64,000 nt of DNA from positions 1 through 64,000 of the forward strand of contig JADFUC010001417.1 in assembly GCA_019722365.1 (NCBI GenBank), read 5' to 3'. This DNA is from Lithospermum erythrorhizon (taxonomy: Eukaryota; Streptophyta; Magnoliopsida; Boraginales; Boraginaceae). This document shows, piece by piece, positions 62,133-64,000 of the stretch. A program made the position numbers and the translations under genes. Below the pieces are notes generated by a model, which searched no databases, was not told the origin of the DNA, and saw only the letters and a program-made list of their open reading frames with translations. How positions within the stretch are numbered: the stretch's first letter is position 1; each line of letters begins with the position of its first letter.

Positions 62133-62144
62133 GCTCTAATGCCA
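62133..62144 (-). other. Primer-binding site, initiator tRNA-Met type (decayed)
   Basis: The minus strand reads TGGCATTAGAGC directly after the LTR end, matching the Copia primer site TGGTATCAGAGC at 10 of 12 bases. This fixes the adjacent LTR as a 5' LTR and the element orientation as minus. Confidence 0.7.
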
Positions 62145-62145
62145 A

Positions 62146-63099
62146 TGTCAGTTTCTTACGTATAAATAATAATAATAATATGGATACGAATACTATGATC
62201 ACTACTAGCTGTATAAACAATAATTAATGAGACAGAAAATATATGTACTATCTTTCTATCAATCGAATAGCAAATGAAAGACATGTATTTAAGACTCACA
62301 AGTATCCAAAGTAATGCTTCTAAGATTGCCCACACCTTCAACGAGCGAACAAGTCCTTCCAAAAGTTTTTACTATACCCTTTAAAATATTAAATCAGACT
62401 TAGATCGGGATTTAAAAAAATCCAAAGTTTTACTTTTTATACCTAGTAGTCGACTGTTATATATAACTTTTCCTCTTTCACTATTTCTCAAAAGAAGCAA
62501 TTAACATCAAAAGCCGAATAATTTTCTTCTCTCCAAAAAGTGGCCGTTATATAGGCAAATCTCAAAATCATACTTTTTAGGCTTTGAAATAAAAGTGGCA
62601 AAAACTCTTCCACCTCCTCTTCCTCAAAATAGTCGAACATAGGTAAGGTTCCAAAACCTTCCACTTCTTATCCCTAAAATCAAGGTGATCTCACGTGGTT
62701 GCTAAGAACATTCGAACCCCTATCCCCTCGAAGTTATTTTAGTCGAACAAGTAAGCGAGTTCCAACAATTGGAATTTTGCCTGTTCTACGCAAATTTCCA
62801 TTTTAAAACCCCGAAAGTTATAATTAAATTATGACTCAATTTGCCAGACAAAGCGACCTCTTGCGCCGATTGACAAAAGTCATATATTAATAGATATTAA
62901 CCGAACATTATTTGATATATTGACATGAATGAATTCTGCAGCCATCATAATCCTTAAATATTACATCGAAGTATTCTAATACTTAACATTACAATATAAT
63001 CGAAAGATATATGCAACTTAAACTTAAATGAAAGATATCGTTGTGGTTAATCGAATCGTCTAAATCTGACATTATTTCAAATATCTCATATTTCCAACA
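62146..63099 (-). mobile_element. Copia 5' LTR (family E)
   Basis: The minus-strand start TGTTGGAAATATGAGATATT at 63099 is identical for 20 bases to the start of the LTR at 12180. The LTR is collinear with it to the end at 62146 and similar in length (954 against 940 bp). The end on the element strand is GAAACTGACA, followed by the primer site. Confidence 0.75.
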
Positions 63100-64000
63100 T
63101 GTGTTTCATATCATTTGTATTGATTATTAATTGAGAGTAAATCACAAACTTATTTTGCAATCAATTTTCCAATAAATTTCTTAATTCCTCGTCACCGCAC
63201 TACCTCTTTCACTCAATAAATTTCTAAAATCTTGTTTCCTTAAAAATTGATCTGACAACTATTTGAATAAAGATTCTTTATGATTAGTTTAAGTGTATAT
63301 ATCATATATCAATTATAATTACTTTCAATTCTAAATGAAATGTCATTTTTAATAATCTAATTTTATTTACGGAATCCGGAACTCTTCCGGAAAATTGGCT
63401 CCGAAACCGAAGAAATTTCATATCTATATTATATTTGATCATGTGCAAACACCAATATAAATAAACTCACAAGTAAACTTTCAAAATGACACTGGGCCGA
63501 TCATCAAGTTCACGGCCGGGACGGTCAATTCATCATCGACGTACCGACCAACGTCAATTTATCAACATAAAAATTCATAAATTGCCTTAAAGATATTACG
63601 TATTTCCGTAGCATATACGCATCATACCGAGTAAATATGTAAATATACAAATTTTTCAACGTTGTAGCATATTCATATCATTGCTTCATGTATTTTTTCA
63701 GAAGACATTCGGTATACGACGCATTAAAAACTTTTGTTAAATTCAAAGAAAAGAATTTTGGCACCATAAAGTCAGTTTCGCACTGCAACCTTGCTCAACA
63801 CGTAAATCTCATAAACACGAGATGCATTGCATTAATTTTTTTTCTTTATACTAAACGAAACCATCGATCATTCAGATCTTGTTATTTGGCTATCTTAATG
63901 ACACTATAAACGAGGAAGTGATGAATATATATCGACTATCTCAAATAATAATCTAGTACGGAGTATTTCTTGGATTCAATAATTCCCCATCATCATGTAC
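63100..64000. other. AT-rich flanking DNA, no gene seen
   Basis: No polypurine tract or pol sequence follows the LTR, as expected outside a 5' LTR. A small GC-richer patch at 63490-63560 is unassigned. No coding region is supported. Confidence 0.4.

Overview
This window looks like nuclear DNA of a flowering plant, most likely a eudicot. It is AT-rich, gene-poor and built mostly of decayed transposable elements. The plant assignment rests on an intronless plant-type subtilase, an ATL-like RING-H2 gene, a PPR-gene relic, Copia elements with an initiator-Met-type primer site, a tRNA-Asp-type (Athila/Tat-like) primer site, and CACTA, hAT and Stowaway-like non-autonomous transposons. No RNA gene, CRISPR array or bacterial operon is visible.

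Genes are confined to about 23.2-31.6 kb, plus relics. (1) 23.2-25.8 kb, plus strand: a three-exon gene that splices cleanly in phase to a 236-aa protein resembling the COMPASS Shg1 / BOD1 family. (2) 27.8-30.0 kb, minus strand: a subtilisin-like protease of the plant SBT1 type with signal peptide, I9 prodomain and the whole catalytic set, but with a frameshift before the Ser motif and a lost C-terminus. (3) 31.2-31.6 kb, plus strand: a 130-aa single-span RING-H2 protein. Its upstream region is repeated downstream (31.9-34.0 kb), where it is broken by three insertions and has no RING gene. A short RING-gene scrap lies at 47.9 kb. A GC-rich patch at 1.57-2.06 kb is the frame-broken start of a P-class PPR gene.

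Layout: 0-9 kb AT-rich DNA with CACTA ends, a Stowaway-like MITE and a large AT-rich fold-back array; 9.3-10.9 kb LTR of the dominant Gypsy-like family; 11.2-13.4 kb 3' part of a Copia element; 13.5-19.8 kb an inverted duplication containing a Copia-type LTR (15.8-16.7) and a 2,778-bp solo LTR (16.9-19.6) with a perfect 5-bp target duplication; 19.8-21.9 kb an Athila/Tat-like 5' end; 22-31.6 kb the gene island; 31.9-34.9 kb duplicated and invaded DNA; 35-38.4 kb unresolved; 38.4-42.5 kb Copia-type LTR and non-coding internal DNA; 42.5-45.9 kb degenerate Copia polyprotein; 45.9-48 kb LTR piece, MITE-like element, RING scrap; 49.1-52.3 kb long solo-like LTR in an AAT microsatellite; 52.6-56.2 kb degenerate Gypsy 3' end with LTR; 58-63.1 kb 5' part of a Copia element with LTR and primer site.

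The most unusual signal is in the dominant LTR family. Its LTRs begin TGTAATAA and end CGTTACA, and three copies carry an internal array of short palindromes of the form CTTATAC...GTATAAG. Also notable are the inverted duplication that preserves the empty target site of the solo LTR, and two Copia fragments 45 kb apart that are complementary halves of one family. Nothing here is a clear new functional system. The findings are structural and were made by eye, with no searches or alignments run.
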